Source: Microbacterium sp. EST19A (lineage in GTDB: Bacteria; Actinomycetota; Actinomycetes; Actinomycetales; Microbacteriaceae). From it: a stretch of 64,000 nucleotides of DNA. The notes beneath the pieces are model-generated. The model was given only the letters and a program-made list of their open reading frames with translations, was not told the DNA's origin and made no database searches. The stretch's first letter is position 1; every line of letters starts with the position of its first letter. This document shows positions 36,354-45,415 of this stretch, piece after piece. The DNA lies in NCBI RefSeq assembly GCF_019969685.1, contig NZ_JAHXYZ010000001.1:1426001-1490000 (forward strand), given 5' to 3'. Both the position numbers and the translations under genes were made by a program.

Positions 36354-38513
36354 ATGAGCGACAGCGGCACGGATTCGGCGACGGCGGTCACAGCGCGAAG
36401 GTCCTGGCGCGGCCGCGCCGGGCTGAGCATCCAGTCGAAGCTCCTGATCATGCTGCTCGCGGTGAGCCTGATCTCGTCCGTGGTCGTCGGCGCGATCGGG
36501 TTCATCAACGGTCGGGACTCGCTGCACGATGCGGCCGTCGATCAGCTCATCACCATCCGCTCCCTGCGCGCTGCGGAGATCACCGAGGCGATCGAGGACG
36601 TCAAGCGCGACGCCTCTCTGCAATCGCGGAACCTGAGCGCGCAGACGCTCTCGAACACGATGAACGCGGCCTGGGACGATCTGCAGGGGCAGGAGGTCAC
36701 CGACGAGCAGTTCGCGCAGCTCGAGGGCTACTACGCCGACACCTTCATCCCCGAACTCGAGGCCCGCGCGGGCGAGGAGTACGGCTCCGAGGCGTTCATC
36801 CCGGAATCCGACGCCGGCCGCTACCTGCAGCTGCAGTACACGACGAAGAACCAGGACTTCGACACCGATTACGACAAGCTGCTCGTCGGCAACGACAGCG
36901 GCGACGGCACGAGCTACTCGGCCGGAGCGGAGCGATACGGCGACTACTTCACGCGTCTGATCCAGCAGGCCGGCTACGAGGACGCCCTGCTGCTCAACCT
37001 CGACGGCGACGTCGTGTTCTCCGCCTACAAGGGCGTCGAACTGGGAACCAACCTGAACACCGGGCCGTATCGCGACACCGTGTTCGCGCAGACCTACCGC
37101 GACACGATCGCGACCAACTCGGTGGACGCCATCGGTCTCACCGACTTCGAGCGCTGGATCCCCTCGCTGAACGTGCCGACGATGTGGATCATCTCCCCGG
37201 TCGGCAACGACAGCAGGATCACCGGCGCCATGGCTCTCCAGGTTCCGGTCGACCAGATCAACGACGTGATGACCGGCGGGAAGCAGTGGAAGGAGCAGGG
37301 CCTCGGCGACACCGGCGAGGTCTACCTGGTGGGGCGCGACGACCTCATGCGCAGCACCTCGCGGCGCCTGGAGGAGAACCCCGAGGAGTACGTCAAGCGG
37401 CTCATCAGCGGAGGGATCGCGCCCACGATCGCGAACCGCATCGGCGAGGTCAAGGGCACTGTGCTGCTGCAGCCGGTCAACACGTTCGCCGTGGCCGAGG
37501 CGCAGGCCGGGCGCAGCGGCACCGTCGTCGGCCGTGACTACATCGGCGGCGACAGTGTCACCACCTATGCCCCGCTGGAGATCGAGGGGCTCGACTGGGT
37601 CATCGTGGCGCGCATCGACACGGCTGAGGCGTTCGAACCCGTGAACGTGTTCACGCGCAATGTGCTGCTGTCGCTGCTCGGCATCCTGCTCGGCGTCTCG
37701 CTGCTGTCGCTGCTGCTCGCGCAGGTCTTCACCCGCCCGATCCACCGCCTGGTCGGAGCCGTGCACCGGGTCGCCGAGGGAGATCTCGACGTGCAGGTGC
37801 CGCAGGGTTCGCGCGACGAGTTCGGCGACCTCGGCAGCGCGTTCAACGACATGGCCTCGAGCCTGCGCATCAAACAGGACCTCATCGAGGAGCAGCAGAA
37901 GGAGAACGAGAAGCTGCTGCACACCCTCATGCCCGAGAGTGTCGCGGCGAAGTACAAGCAGGGCGATGAGGCGATCTCCGAGGCGCATGAGAACGTCTCG
38001 GTGGTCTTCGCGGAGTTGGTCGGCTTCGACGACGCGGTCCGCGGTCAGAGCGCCGAAGAGGAGATCGCGCTCCTCAACACCCTCATGCGCGGCTTCGACG
38101 AGGCGGCCGAGAAGGCCGGCGTCGAGAAGGTCCGCACGCTCCGCGGGGGATATCTGGCTTCGTCCGGGTTGATCGTGCCGCGGGTGGACAACATCCGCCG
38201 CAGCGTCGAGTTCGCACGGAATCTGCTCGGCGTGCTCGAGCGCTTCAACGCCCAGAACGGCACGCAGATCGCGCTCCGCGCCGGCGTCGACACGGGCACC
38301 GTCACGAGCGGTCTCGTCGCCCGCACCACCCTCGCCTACGACCTGTGGGGCGACGCCGTGAACCTCGCGTACCGCGTGCGCTCGGTCACCGGCGAACCGG
38401 GCATCTACGTCAGTCAGACCGTGCGCGACCGCACGCAGGAGCTGGTGAACTACGTCGAAGCGGGGACGGTGGAGACGCAGGGCAGGACCGAGACCGTCTG
38501 GAAGGTGGTCTGA
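36354..38513 (+). CDS. Receptor-type adenylate/guanylate cyclase homologue with degenerate active site
   Basis: This 719-residue protein has TM1 (about 28-50), an extracytoplasmic dCache-like sensor (50-430), TM2 (about 437-460), a HAMP domain (460-515), a short coiled coil (EEQQKENEKLL) and a class III cyclase domain (about 525-715). Metal ligands are changed. The first Asp is E554 (VVFAELVGF). The second lies in RTLRGGYLA, where KTIGDCYMA would be expected, giving R594 for Lys and G598 for Asp. N670 and R674 are kept in DLWGDAVNLAYRV. Two-metal catalysis is therefore doubtful. It overlaps the next gene, a channel with a nucleotide-binding domain, as TGATG. Confidence 0.88.
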   Translation: MSDSGTDSATAVTARRSWRGRAGLSIQSKLLIMLLAVSLISSVVVGAIGFINGRDSLHDAAVDQLITIRSLRAAEITEAIEDVKRDASLQSRNLSAQTLSNTMNAAWDDLQGQEVTDEQFAQLEGYYADTFIPELEARAGEEYGSEAFIPESDAGRYLQLQYTTKNQDFDTDYDKLLVGNDSGDGTSYSAGAERYGDYFTRLIQQAGYEDALLLNLDGDVVFSAYKGVELGTNLNTGPYRDTVFAQTYRDTIATNSVDAIGLTDFERWIPSLNVPTMWIISPVGNDSRITGAMALQVPVDQINDVMTGGKQWKEQGLGDTGEVYLVGRDDLMRSTSRRLEENPEEYVKRLISGGIAPTIANRIGEVKGTVLLQPVNTFAVAEAQAGRSGTVVGRDYIGGDSVTTYAPLEIEGLDWVIVARIDTAEAFEPVNVFTRNVLLSLLGILLGVSLLSLLLAQVFTRPIHRLVGAVHRVAEGDLDVQVPQGSRDEFGDLGSAFNDMASSLRIKQDLIEEQQKENEKLLHTLMPESVAAKYKQGDEAISEAHENVSVVFAELVGFDDAVRGQSAEEEIALLNTLMRGFDEAAEKAGVEKVRTLRGGYLASSGLIVPRVDNIRRSVEFARNLLGVLERFNAQNGTQIALRAGVDTGTVTSGLVARTTLAYDLWGDAVNLAYRVRSVTGEPGIYVSQTVRDRTQELVNYVEAGTVETQGRTETVWKVV

Positions 38514-39940
38514 TGCTCGACGAGGCGTTCGCGGACGGATGGGCGTGGTGGGTGATCGCGCTCGCCGTCGGGGTGCCGGTGCTCCTCGTCGTGCTCACCG
38601 AGATGATCGGGGCGCTGACGCGTCGCGGCAATCCGGTGGCCAAGCCGTTGCGGATGCTGCGCAACGGGGTCATCCCCGTCGGCGCCCTGTTCGCGCTGCT
38701 CGCCTTCGCGATCCAGTCGCCCGCCGATCAGGTGTGGACGCGGGTCGTCGCGACGGTGTTCGGCTTCCTCGTGATCCTGCTCGTTCTCTCCGCCTTCAAC
38801 GTCGCGCTCTTCGCGAATGCGCAGAAGGACTCCTGGCGCGGGCGCATCCCGACGATCTTCGTCGAGATCGGCCGGCTCGTGCTCGTGGGCGTCGGTCTCG
38901 CGCTGCTCTTCTCCTGGGTGTGGGATGCCGACGTCGGCGGCATCTTCACGGCGCTCGGCGTCGGGTCGATCGTCATCGGCCTCGCCCTGCAGAACGCCGT
39001 CGGCGGGGTGATCTCGGGTCTGCTCCTGCTCTTCGAGCAGCCCTTCAAGATCGGGGACTGGCTGGATGCCGCGGGCGTCAAGGGCCGGGTCGTCGAGGTG
39101 AACTGGCGCGCGGTGCACATCGAGACCGGCGCCGGCATCCAGATCGTGCCGAACTCGACGCTCTCCGGGGCGTCTTTCACGAACCTGAGCGAGCCGGAGG
39201 GGCCGCACTCCGCCGAGACCCCGGTGAAGTTCTCGACCGACGATCCGCCGCACGAGGTCATGTCGCTGCTGCGTTCTGTGGCCGAGGCGCTGCCGATGAA
39301 GCTGCCGCGCGAGCATGTCACGGTGAACTACTCGGGCGCCGGCGCGTACGGGGTGTCGATTCCAGTGGCCGGACCCGCTGACGCCTCGCGCGCCCTCTCG
39401 ATGTACCTGTCGTGGCTCTGGTACGCGGCACGGCGCCGGGGCTTCGCCCTCGACGGCGATTCGACCGATCCGCTCGCTGAACCGCAGCGCCTGGTCGAGG
39501 CGATCACGGCGATCGCGCCGACGCTGCATCTGCGCGACGATGACATCGAGGCCGTGACCGCGGGTGCGCGCCTGGAGCGGTACGGCGTCGGCGAGCTCGT
39601 GCTTCCCAGCGGCATCGTGCCCGATGAGGTGCGTGTCGTCGTGTCGGGCCGAGCGGTGCTCGCGGTCGAGGCCGATGGCGGACGCATCGAGTTCGCGAGC
39701 GCGGAGAAGGGCGACATCGTCGGGCACACCGCGCTCACCCGGGAGCGCACGCAGGCGGCGACGATCGCCGGCGAGATCCTCACCGTCGTGGTGCTGCCGC
39801 TGTCGACGGTTGACGCGCTGATCCAGAGCCGTCCGCGGCTGGCGGGAGAGATCGGTGAGGCACTGGAGTTGAAGCGCACGCTCGCTGCCGCCCGGCTCGC
39901 CGAACTCGGCATCGCGCGGAACGTGATCGGCGAGCGCTGA
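38513..39940 (+). CDS. MscS-family channel with C-terminal cyclic-nucleotide-binding domain
   Basis: This 475-residue protein has four spans before about residue 170. The pore helix is GGIFTALGVGSIVIGLALQNAVGGVISGLLLLFEQPFKIGDW and a beta domain follows. Residues about 365-465 form a cNMP-binding fold (LERYGVGELVLPSGIVPDEVRVVVSGRAVLAVE). The phosphate-binding cassette reads VGHTALTRERTQAAT: the usual ribose-binding Glu is H405, and the Arg position is shifted. The layout is that of bacterial cyclic-nucleotide-gated (bCNG) channels. Its ATG overlaps the cyclase-like stop, so sensor and channel are made together. Confidence 0.88.
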   Translation: MLDEAFADGWAWWVIALAVGVPVLLVVLTEMIGALTRRGNPVAKPLRMLRNGVIPVGALFALLAFAIQSPADQVWTRVVATVFGFLVILLVLSAFNVALFANAQKDSWRGRIPTIFVEIGRLVLVGVGLALLFSWVWDADVGGIFTALGVGSIVIGLALQNAVGGVISGLLLLFEQPFKIGDWLDAAGVKGRVVEVNWRAVHIETGAGIQIVPNSTLSGASFTNLSEPEGPHSAETPVKFSTDDPPHEVMSLLRSVAEALPMKLPREHVTVNYSGAGAYGVSIPVAGPADASRALSMYLSWLWYAARRRGFALDGDSTDPLAEPQRLVEAITAIAPTLHLRDDDIEAVTAGARLERYGVGELVLPSGIVPDEVRVVVSGRAVLAVEADGGRIEFASAEKGDIVGHTALTRERTQAATIAGEILTVVVLPLSTVDALIQSRPRLAGEIGEALELKRTLAAARLAELGIARNVIGER

Positions 39941-39966
39941 GGCGAGGACGGGTGGCTGCTCCGGGT

Positions 39967-40091
39967 CGTTCCGGTCGCAGTTCGTGCTGCTGCGGGGCGT
40001 TCCGGTCGCAGTTCCTGCCGTTGCGGATGCGCAGGCGCGGCAGAAAGTGCGACCGGAACGAACGCGGCCGGCAGAAAGTGCGACCCGAATC
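39967..40091. repeat. Intergenic nested inverted repeat, locus B of the CGTTCCGGTCGCA family
   Basis: The 13-mer lies twice in forward orientation (39967-39979 and 39998-40010) and twice inverted (40048-40060 exact; 40079-40091 with changes), giving an outer and an inner pair. Each copy continues into GTTCCTGCCG or, in inverted copies, CTTTCTGCCG. It fills the gap between the convergent channel and EamA genes. Confidence 0.85.
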
Positions 40092-40097
40092 AGGGCG

Positions 40098-41051
40098 TCA
40101 GGCCGCGCGGCGCCGCCCGCGCATGCGCGTGACGAGCACGCCGAGCAGGCACAGCGCGCCGCCGAGGAACATCAGCGGTGTCGGCACCTCGCCGAGGATC
40201 GCCCACGACATGAGGATCGCGATCGCCGGCACGACGTAGGTGGTCGCCGAGGTCTGGCCGGCGGTGCTGCGCTGCAGTACGTACGCCCAGGTGGTGAAGG
40301 CGACGGCCGTGGGGAAGATGCCGAGGTAGACGACCCACAGCGTCGAGTCGAGCGGCGCGGACTGCAGGGCATCGATGAGACCGCCGATCCAGGGCAGCAG
40401 CGCGACGGTGCCGGCGATCGCTCCGAGCCACGTGAGCGTCGTCGCATCGGTCCCGGCGGTGAGGAGACGCTTCTGCACGAGCGTGCACCCGGCGTACATC
40501 ACCGCGGCGAGAAGGGCGAGGAGGAGACCCGTGATGTCGGGGCCTTCCTTCGTCGACGAGTTCATGCCGATCAGCACGACCCCGAGGAACGCGATCGGCG
40601 CCCCGATCACGAGCGGCTTCGGGAAGCCCTCGCGCAGGAACAGTCCGCTGAAGATGACGACCATGAGCGGTGCGAGGTTCACCACCATCGCGGCAGTGCC
40701 GGCGTCGAGGGTGCGCTCGGCGCTGTTGAGCGCGAGGTTGTAGACGCAGAACCAGCCGACGCCCCACACCGCGATCAGCCACCAGTGCCGACGCTCGGGA
40801 AGACGGATGCCGTGCCGCACGGCGATGATCGTCAGCACGACCGTGCCGACGGCCATCCTCAGCAGAGCGAGGGCCCCGGGGTCGTAGTGCGGGCCGGCGC
40901 CGCGGATGCCGATGAACGCCGAGGCCCAGAGCACCACGGTCACCAACGCGGCGACGAGGACGAGTGCGCCCTGCTTCTTGGGCGCGGTCTGCTTGCCGGG
41001 CGCGGCGGTACTCGTGCGGGCTCCGGGATCGCCGGACACGGCTTCAGGCAT
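40098..41051 (-). CDS. EamA-family (DMT) exporter
   Basis: This 317-residue protein has ten spans in two EamA repeats (about residues 30-165 and 175-305), with the typical openings VTVVLWASAFIGIRGA and LLALLAAVMYAGCTLVQKRLL. The second repeat ends with SWAILGEVPTPLMFLGGALCLLGVLVTR. A 28-residue charged N-terminus precedes the first helix. The family exports amino acids and other small metabolites; the substrate cannot be told. Monocistronic. Confidence 0.92.
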   Translation of the reverse strand: MPEAVSGDPGARTSTAAPGKQTAPKKQGALVLVAALVTVVLWASAFIGIRGAGPHYDPGALALLRMAVGTVVLTIIAVRHGIRLPERRHWWLIAVWGVGWFCVYNLALNSAERTLDAGTAAMVVNLAPLMVVIFSGLFLREGFPKPLVIGAPIAFLGVVLIGMNSSTKEGPDITGLLLALLAAVMYAGCTLVQKRLLTAGTDATTLTWLGAIAGTVALLPWIGGLIDALQSAPLDSTLWVVYLGIFPTAVAFTTWAYVLQRSTAGQTSATTYVVPAIAILMSWAILGEVPTPLMFLGGALCLLGVLVTRMRGRRRAA

Positions 41052-41202
41052 CCCCCGATCCTGTCAGGGGCCTCCGACATCGAGCGAGGCCCTGGAGCGA
41101 CAGCATCCCTCGCTTTCCCGCCAGCGTGCCGCGGACGCGATATCTCCCCCGTGACGTCGGTTCGTCGGTAGCGTGGCGGGGGCAACCGGAGGATGGGGAG
41201 AG

Positions 41203-41580
41203 ATGTCGTACGACGTGGAAGTGTATGGGCAGCGAGCGATGACAGCGCGTGAACTCGTGAAGACGGTCAAGGCCGACAGAGAACTGACGGCGAAGGGTGA
41301 TCGCGCGACCGGCGGAGTCGGTGAAGTCGGGTGGAAGTGCTCGGGCGAGCACTGCTTCCACGTCGACGGCCCGATGGAAGTGGACCCGGACGAGGTCCCC
41401 GACGAATGGAGGGGGAACACCCCTCCGACCATGTTCTACAGCATCCAGGTGCCGTACCTCGTTGATACCTCGGCAGGCTTCTCCTTCGAAGCGGATCCGA
41501 GACAGCTCTCGGCAGCACTCGGGTTTGCGTCGCGGCTGGCTGACCGGCTCGATGGGCTCGTCGTGGACCTTCAGGCATGA
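41203..41580 (+). CDS. Uncharacterised protein, first of a two-gene unit
   Basis: This 125-residue soluble protein begins SYDVEVYGQRAMTARELVKTVK and carries two cysteines in VGWKCSGEHCFHVDGP, a CxxxxCxH pattern that could bind metal. The ATG at 41203 is preceded by GGATGGGGAG. It ends in ATGA overlap with the next gene, so the two are translationally coupled. I recognise no family. Size and pairing recall immunity-type or housekeeping pairs but nothing more can be said. Confidence 0.6.
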   Translation: MSYDVEVYGQRAMTARELVKTVKADRELTAKGDRATGGVGEVGWKCSGEHCFHVDGPMEVDPDEVPDEWRGNTPPTMFYSIQVPYLVDTSAGFSFEADPRQLSAALGFASRLADRLDGLVVDLQA

Positions 41581-42389
41581 CATTCAGCGAGAACCTGTAT
41601 CTCCACCTGAACTGGTTCCGCCTGAGAGACGATTCCCGCGACCTGGCCCGGATCTACCTCGACGTCGCGACCGAGCTGTGCCCGGCTGCGGTGCCCTCCC
41701 GCTTCGGAACGCACGAACCGATGCAGGGAAGGTTCCCGCGCGACGACGCCTCGACCTTCGATCACATGTATCGCGAAGAGTGTGACGTGTCCCCTCTGAT
41801 TCTCACGGGCAAGCACTTCCCGCACGGCACCATCTCCGGGTGGACGAACGACCTCGAGTCCCGATACCAGCAGATCGCCCTGAGGTTCGACTTCGCGGCC
41901 TGGGAACGCGCGGGCACGCAAGCGTCCTTCGAGGAGTTCTTCGTCGAGGTCGCGCGCAGATCGGGAAGCTTCTTCGCCTCAGCGGAGCTGAATGACACCA
42001 TGTTCGAGACAGCCCAGGTTCCTGCCGTTCGCGGCGCGTGGGCAGGGCTGCCGCTTCAGCCGCAGTGGCTCTCCTGGTTCTCCCCGGAGTACGCAGAGCT
42101 GGTGGCACCGCATCTGTCTGCAGGCGAGACCACGAAGCACGTGGAGGGCTGGTTCCATCGCTGGACCGAGGAGCCGGCGGAGGCCGCCGAGATCCGCTCG
42201 TGGCTCCTCGACGATCCGTGGGTGCCGTACGAACTGCTCCCGGCCCCGAACCCCGGCAGCACTCGACGGCCCCATGAGCAGGCGTTCGTCATGCCCGAGT
42301 CGCTGCGGGCGCCGGTGCAGGGTTCTCCGGAGTGGCGACGCATCGAGGCGCACTACTCCCGAAACAGCCCGGAAACCCCCTCCCGATAG
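41577..42389 (+). CDS. Uncharacterised protein, second of a two-gene unit
   Basis: This 270-residue soluble protein has no signal or membrane segment. It is rich in Trp and Phe ([35 protein letters not shown]), as in immunity proteins of polymorphic toxin systems such as the Imm52 type. The similarity is one of style only, and no toxin gene is nearby. It overlaps the gene before it by four bases. Confidence 0.6.
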   Translation: MTFSENLYLHLNWFRLRDDSRDLARIYLDVATELCPAAVPSRFGTHEPMQGRFPRDDASTFDHMYREECDVSPLILTGKHFPHGTISGWTNDLESRYQQIALRFDFAAWERAGTQASFEEFFVEVARRSGSFFASAELNDTMFETAQVPAVRGAWAGLPLQPQWLSWFSPEYAELVAPHLSAGETTKHVEGWFHRWTEEPAEAAEIRSWLLDDPWVPYELLPAPNPGSTRRPHEQAFVMPESLRAPVQGSPEWRRIEAHYSRNSPETPSR

Positions 42390-42457
42390 GATGGGACCGC
42401 CCGAAGAGGGCCAGCTCATCGGCCGGTGCAAACCCGGCGAAAGCAGGGGGGACACCC

Positions 42458-43744
42458 ATGCCAGGAATCGTGATCGTCGGCGTGCAGTGGGGCGACGAAG
42501 GAAAGGGCAAGGCCACCGATCTTCTCGGTGAGCGCACCGACTGGGTGGTGAAGTTCAACGGCGGCAACAACGCCGGGCACACCGTGGTCGTCGGCGACGA
42601 GAAGTACGCGCTGCACCTTCTGCCGTCCGGCATCCTCTCTCCCGGCGTGACGCCGGTCATCGGCAACGGTGTGGTCGTCGACCTCGAGGTGCTGTTCTTC
42701 GAGCTCGAGGCGCTCGCCGCCCGCGGCATCGACATCTCCCGGCTCAAGGTGAGCGCGAACGCGCACATCATCACGCAGTACCACCGCACGCTCGACAAGG
42801 TCACCGAGCGCTTCCTCGGCAAGCGCATGATCGGCACGACGGGCCGCGGCATCGGTCCGGCCTACGCCGACAAGATCAACCGTGTGGGCATCCGTATCCA
42901 GGACATCTTCGACGAGAACATCCTGCGGCAGAAGGTCGAGGGTGCTCTCGACCAGAAGAACCACCTGCTGGTCAAGATCTTCAACCGCCGCGCGATCACC
43001 GCAGACGAGGTCGTCGAAGACCTGCTGTCGTACGCCGACCGTCTGCGCCCGATGGTCGCCGACACCGGCTACCTGATCGCCGAGGCGCTCGACCGCGGCG
43101 AGGTCGTGGTCTTCGAGGGCGGCCAGGCGACGATGCTCGACATCGACCACGGCACCTACCCGTTCGTCACCTCGTCATCCGCGACCGCCGGGGGTGCAGC
43201 GACCGGATCCGGCGTCGGCCCCGGTGCCCTCGACCGCATCGTCGGCATCGTCAAGGCGTACACGACCCGCGTCGGCTCGGGCCCGTTCCCGACCGAGCTG
43301 TTCGACGAGCAGGGCGAGTGGCTGCGCAAGCAGGGCTTCGAGTTCGGCACGACGACGGGGCGTCCGCGCCGGGTGGGCTGGTACGACGCGCCCATCACGC
43401 GCTACGCGACCCGCATCAACGGCATCACCGACCTCGTGCTGACGAAGCTCGACATCCTCACCGGTCTCGAGCAGGTGCCGGTCTGCGTGGCTTACGACGT
43501 CGACGGCGTGCACTTCGACGAGGTGCCGGTCAACCAGACCGACTTCCATCACGCGAAGCCGGTGCTGGAGTACTTCCCCGGTTGGAGCGAAGACATCTCC
43601 ACGGCTCGCACGTTCGAGGACCTGCCGCAGAACGCGCAGGACTACGTGCTGGCACTCGAGAAGATGAGCAACACGCGCATCTCGGTGATCGGTGTCGGCC
43701 CGGAGCGCGACCAGGTCATCGTCCGCCACGATCTCGTCGACTGA
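42458..43744 (+). CDS. purA: Adenylosuccinate synthetase
   Basis: This 428-residue protein is a full-length PurA. The N-terminal GTP loop is [12 protein letters not shown], with catalytic D and H in the loop and in [11 protein letters not shown] contacts lie in [14 protein letters not shown], and the substrate loop in [18 protein letters not shown] is the guanine-specific NKxD-like motif. It joins IMP and aspartate with GTP to form adenylosuccinate, the first committed step to AMP. AGGGGGGAC precedes the ATG. The leader contains TAGGAT as a possible -10 box and small GC hairpins. Confidence 0.97.
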   Translation: MPGIVIVGVQWGDEGKGKATDLLGERTDWVVKFNGGNNAGHTVVVGDEKYALHLLPSGILSPGVTPVIGNGVVVDLEVLFFELEALAARGIDISRLKVSANAHIITQYHRTLDKVTERFLGKRMIGTTGRGIGPAYADKINRVGIRIQDIFDENILRQKVEGALDQKNHLLVKIFNRRAITADEVVEDLLSYADRLRPMVADTGYLIAEALDRGEVVVFEGGQATMLDIDHGTYPFVTSSSATAGGAATGSGVGPGALDRIVGIVKAYTTRVGSGPFPTELFDEQGEWLRKQGFEFGTTTGRPRRVGWYDAPITRYATRINGITDLVLTKLDILTGLEQVPVCVAYDVDGVHFDEVPVNQTDFHHAKPVLEYFPGWSEDISTARTFEDLPQNAQDYVLALEKMSNTRISVIGVGPERDQVIVRHDLVD

Positions 43745-43757
43745 ACGGGGCGAGCGC

Positions 43758-44870
43758 GTGACGCGGTTCTGGCTCGGGGGCTACGGCTCCGCCATGGAGG
43801 GCTCGGCCGACGGCATCGGCCTGCTCGCGGGCGACGAGGGTCGCGAGGCCACGACGCTCGCCTACCGCGGCGCTGTCGTCGAGACGCCGTCGCCGTCGTG
43901 GCTGGCGCGGCATCCGTCCCTCGATGTCGTCTACGCGGCGCTGGAGGATGACGCCCAGGTGCAGGCCTTCGCCCGCACCGGAGAATCGGCGCTGTCCCCG
44001 CTGGGCGACCCGGTTCGCGTGGGCGAGAACGTCTGCCACCTGGCCGTCGCACCGAACGGCGCGTTCCTGATCGCGAGCTGCTACGGCGACGGACGCGTGG
44101 TGCGGATCGGTCTGGATGCCGCCGGCCGTCTGGTGCCGGCGCACGCGAAGACGGATGCCGCGGCGGCGCTGCGCGCAGCCCTCTTCGGCGACGAGGATCC
44201 GGATGCTCCGGCGGCGACTCCTCCCGGCGACGGCGTCGCCGCGACCGACCCGTACGGATCGAGCGCGGAGCGGGTCTCGCACGCCCATGCCGCGGCCTTC
44301 CTGCCCGACGGCCGGATCGCCACCACCGACCTCGGCTTCGACCTCGTGCGGTTCTGGAAGCAGAGTGCGAACGGCCTCGTCCTCGACCAGGAGGTCGTGC
44401 TCCCGCTCGGAACCGGTCCGCGTCACATGGTCGTGCACCCCAGCGGTCACCTGCATGTCGTGACCGAGTACTCCTGCGAGGTGTTCACGCTCGCCGCCGG
44501 CGTCGACGGCACCTGGCGCGTCGTGTCGTCGACCCTGTCGAGTCCGATCGCGCAGGTCGGCTTCGACTTCCCGGCCGAGCTCGCCCGCACCCGCGACGGC
44601 CAGTTCCTGTACACCGCCCTCCGCGGCAGCAACACGATCGCGGCGCTGCGCGTCCGTGGCGACGGCGACTCCCTCGAGTCCGTCGCGCTCGCCGACTCGG
44701 GCGTCGACTGGCCGCGTCATCACCTGGTCCACGAGGGCAAGCTCCTCGTCGCCGGTCAGCGGTCCGACACGGTCACCCTGCTCGACCTCGACGAACGAAC
44801 GGGCGCGCCCCTCGGCATCCGTCATGAGGCACAGGTCCCGGCGCCGACGCACTTCCTGCTCGTGCGCTAG
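43758..44870 (+). CDS. Lactonase family beta-propeller protein (6-phosphogluconolactonase-like)
   Basis: This 370-residue protein has the repeated blade pattern of the seven-bladed lactonase family, with the conserved segments SHAHAAAFLPDGRIATTDLGFDLVRFW, LPLGTGPRHMVVHPSGHLHVVTEYS and ALRGSNTIAALRV. Members of this group include the YbhE-type 6-phosphogluconolactonase and 3-carboxymuconate cyclase. A Pro-Ala linker of about 25 residues (DEDPDAPAATPPGDGVAATD) interrupts the middle. It starts with GTG 14 bp after purA, so it is probably read on the purA transcript. Confidence 0.85.
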   Translation: MTRFWLGGYGSAMEGSADGIGLLAGDEGREATTLAYRGAVVETPSPSWLARHPSLDVVYAALEDDAQVQAFARTGESALSPLGDPVRVGENVCHLAVAPNGAFLIASCYGDGRVVRIGLDAAGRLVPAHAKTDAAAALRAALFGDEDPDAPAATPPGDGVAATDPYGSSAERVSHAHAAAFLPDGRIATTDLGFDLVRFWKQSANGLVLDQEVVLPLGTGPRHMVVHPSGHLHVVTEYSCEVFTLAAGVDGTWRVVSSTLSSPIAQVGFDFPAELARTRDGQFLYTALRGSNTIAALRVRGDGDSLESVALADSGVDWPRHHLVHEGKLLVAGQRSDTVTLLDLDERTGAPLGIRHEAQVPAPTHFLLVR

Positions 44871-44875
44871 CCGAC

Positions 44876-45352
44876 TCACTCGTCTGCGGGGATGCCCTTC
44901 GCGAGCCAGCGGATCGGGCCCGCGCCCTTGCGCCCGAGAACATCCTCGGGGTTCTGCAGCGCGCATGATGTGAGGCTGAGGCAGCCGCAGCCGATGCATC
45001 CGTCGAGGTCGCCGCGAAGATGCTCGAGCTGACGGATGCGCGCATCGAGTTCGTCGCGCCAGGTCTGCGACAGGCGCGCCCAGTCCTTCCTGGTGGGCGT
45101 CCGGCCCTCGGGGAGGGATTCGAGGGCGATGCGGATGTCCTTGAGGGGGATGCCGACGCGTTGCGAGACCCGGATGAAGGCGACACGGCGCAGGGTGTCG
45201 CGGCCGTAGCGACGCTGATTGCCGGAGGTGCGCTCCGAGACGATCAGGCCGTTGCGTTCGTAGAAGTGGAGGGCGGATGCGGCGACGCCGCTGCGTCCGG
45301 AGACCTCTCCGATCGTGAGTCTTCGGTCCTTGTCGCCGTCCAATTGCGGCAT
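44876..45352 (-). CDS. soxR: Redox-sensing transcriptional activator SoxR
   Basis: This 158-residue MerR-family protein has its HTH at residues 12-31 ([20 protein letters not shown]), a coiled-coil dimer helix, and the [2Fe-2S] cluster ligands C119, C122, C124 and C130 ([12 protein letters not shown]), all four present. Oxidation by redox-cycling compounds turns it into an activator. In non-enteric bacteria it controls exporters and oxidoreductases directly. It lies divergent from an MFS exporter and quinone oxidoreductase, with a good SoxR box in the gap, which suits that role. Confidence 0.95.
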   Translation of the reverse strand: MPQLDGDKDRRLTIGEVSGRSGVAASALHFYERNGLIVSERTSGNQRRYGRDTLRRVAFIRVSQRVGIPLKDIRIALESLPEGRTPTRKDWARLSQTWRDELDARIRQLEHLRGDLDGCIGCGCLSLTSCALQNPEDVLGRKGAGPIRWLAKGIPADE

Positions 45353-45377
45353 GATCGCTTCTCCTCACGTGCTCGGC

Positions 45378-45408
45378 TTGACCTCAACCTTAGTTGAAGT
45401 CCTAGCGT
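45378..45408 (+). promoter_or_regulatory. SoxR box in a 19-bp-spacer promoter
   Basis: TTGACC (45378-45383) and TAGCGT (45403-45408) are separated by 19 bp, the long spacer used by MerR-type activators. The spacer holds CCTCAAC-CTTA-GTTGAAG (45382-45399), an inverted repeat typical of SoxR sites. The downstream ATG is at 45416, so the transcript would be nearly leaderless. Confidence 0.8.
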
Positions 45409-45415
45409 CGTCATC

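Noticed and set aside
42393..42457. Riboswitch in the purA leader
   Set aside because: The small GC hairpins do not match the purine, ZTP or other consensus known to me; only a simple leader can be claimed.
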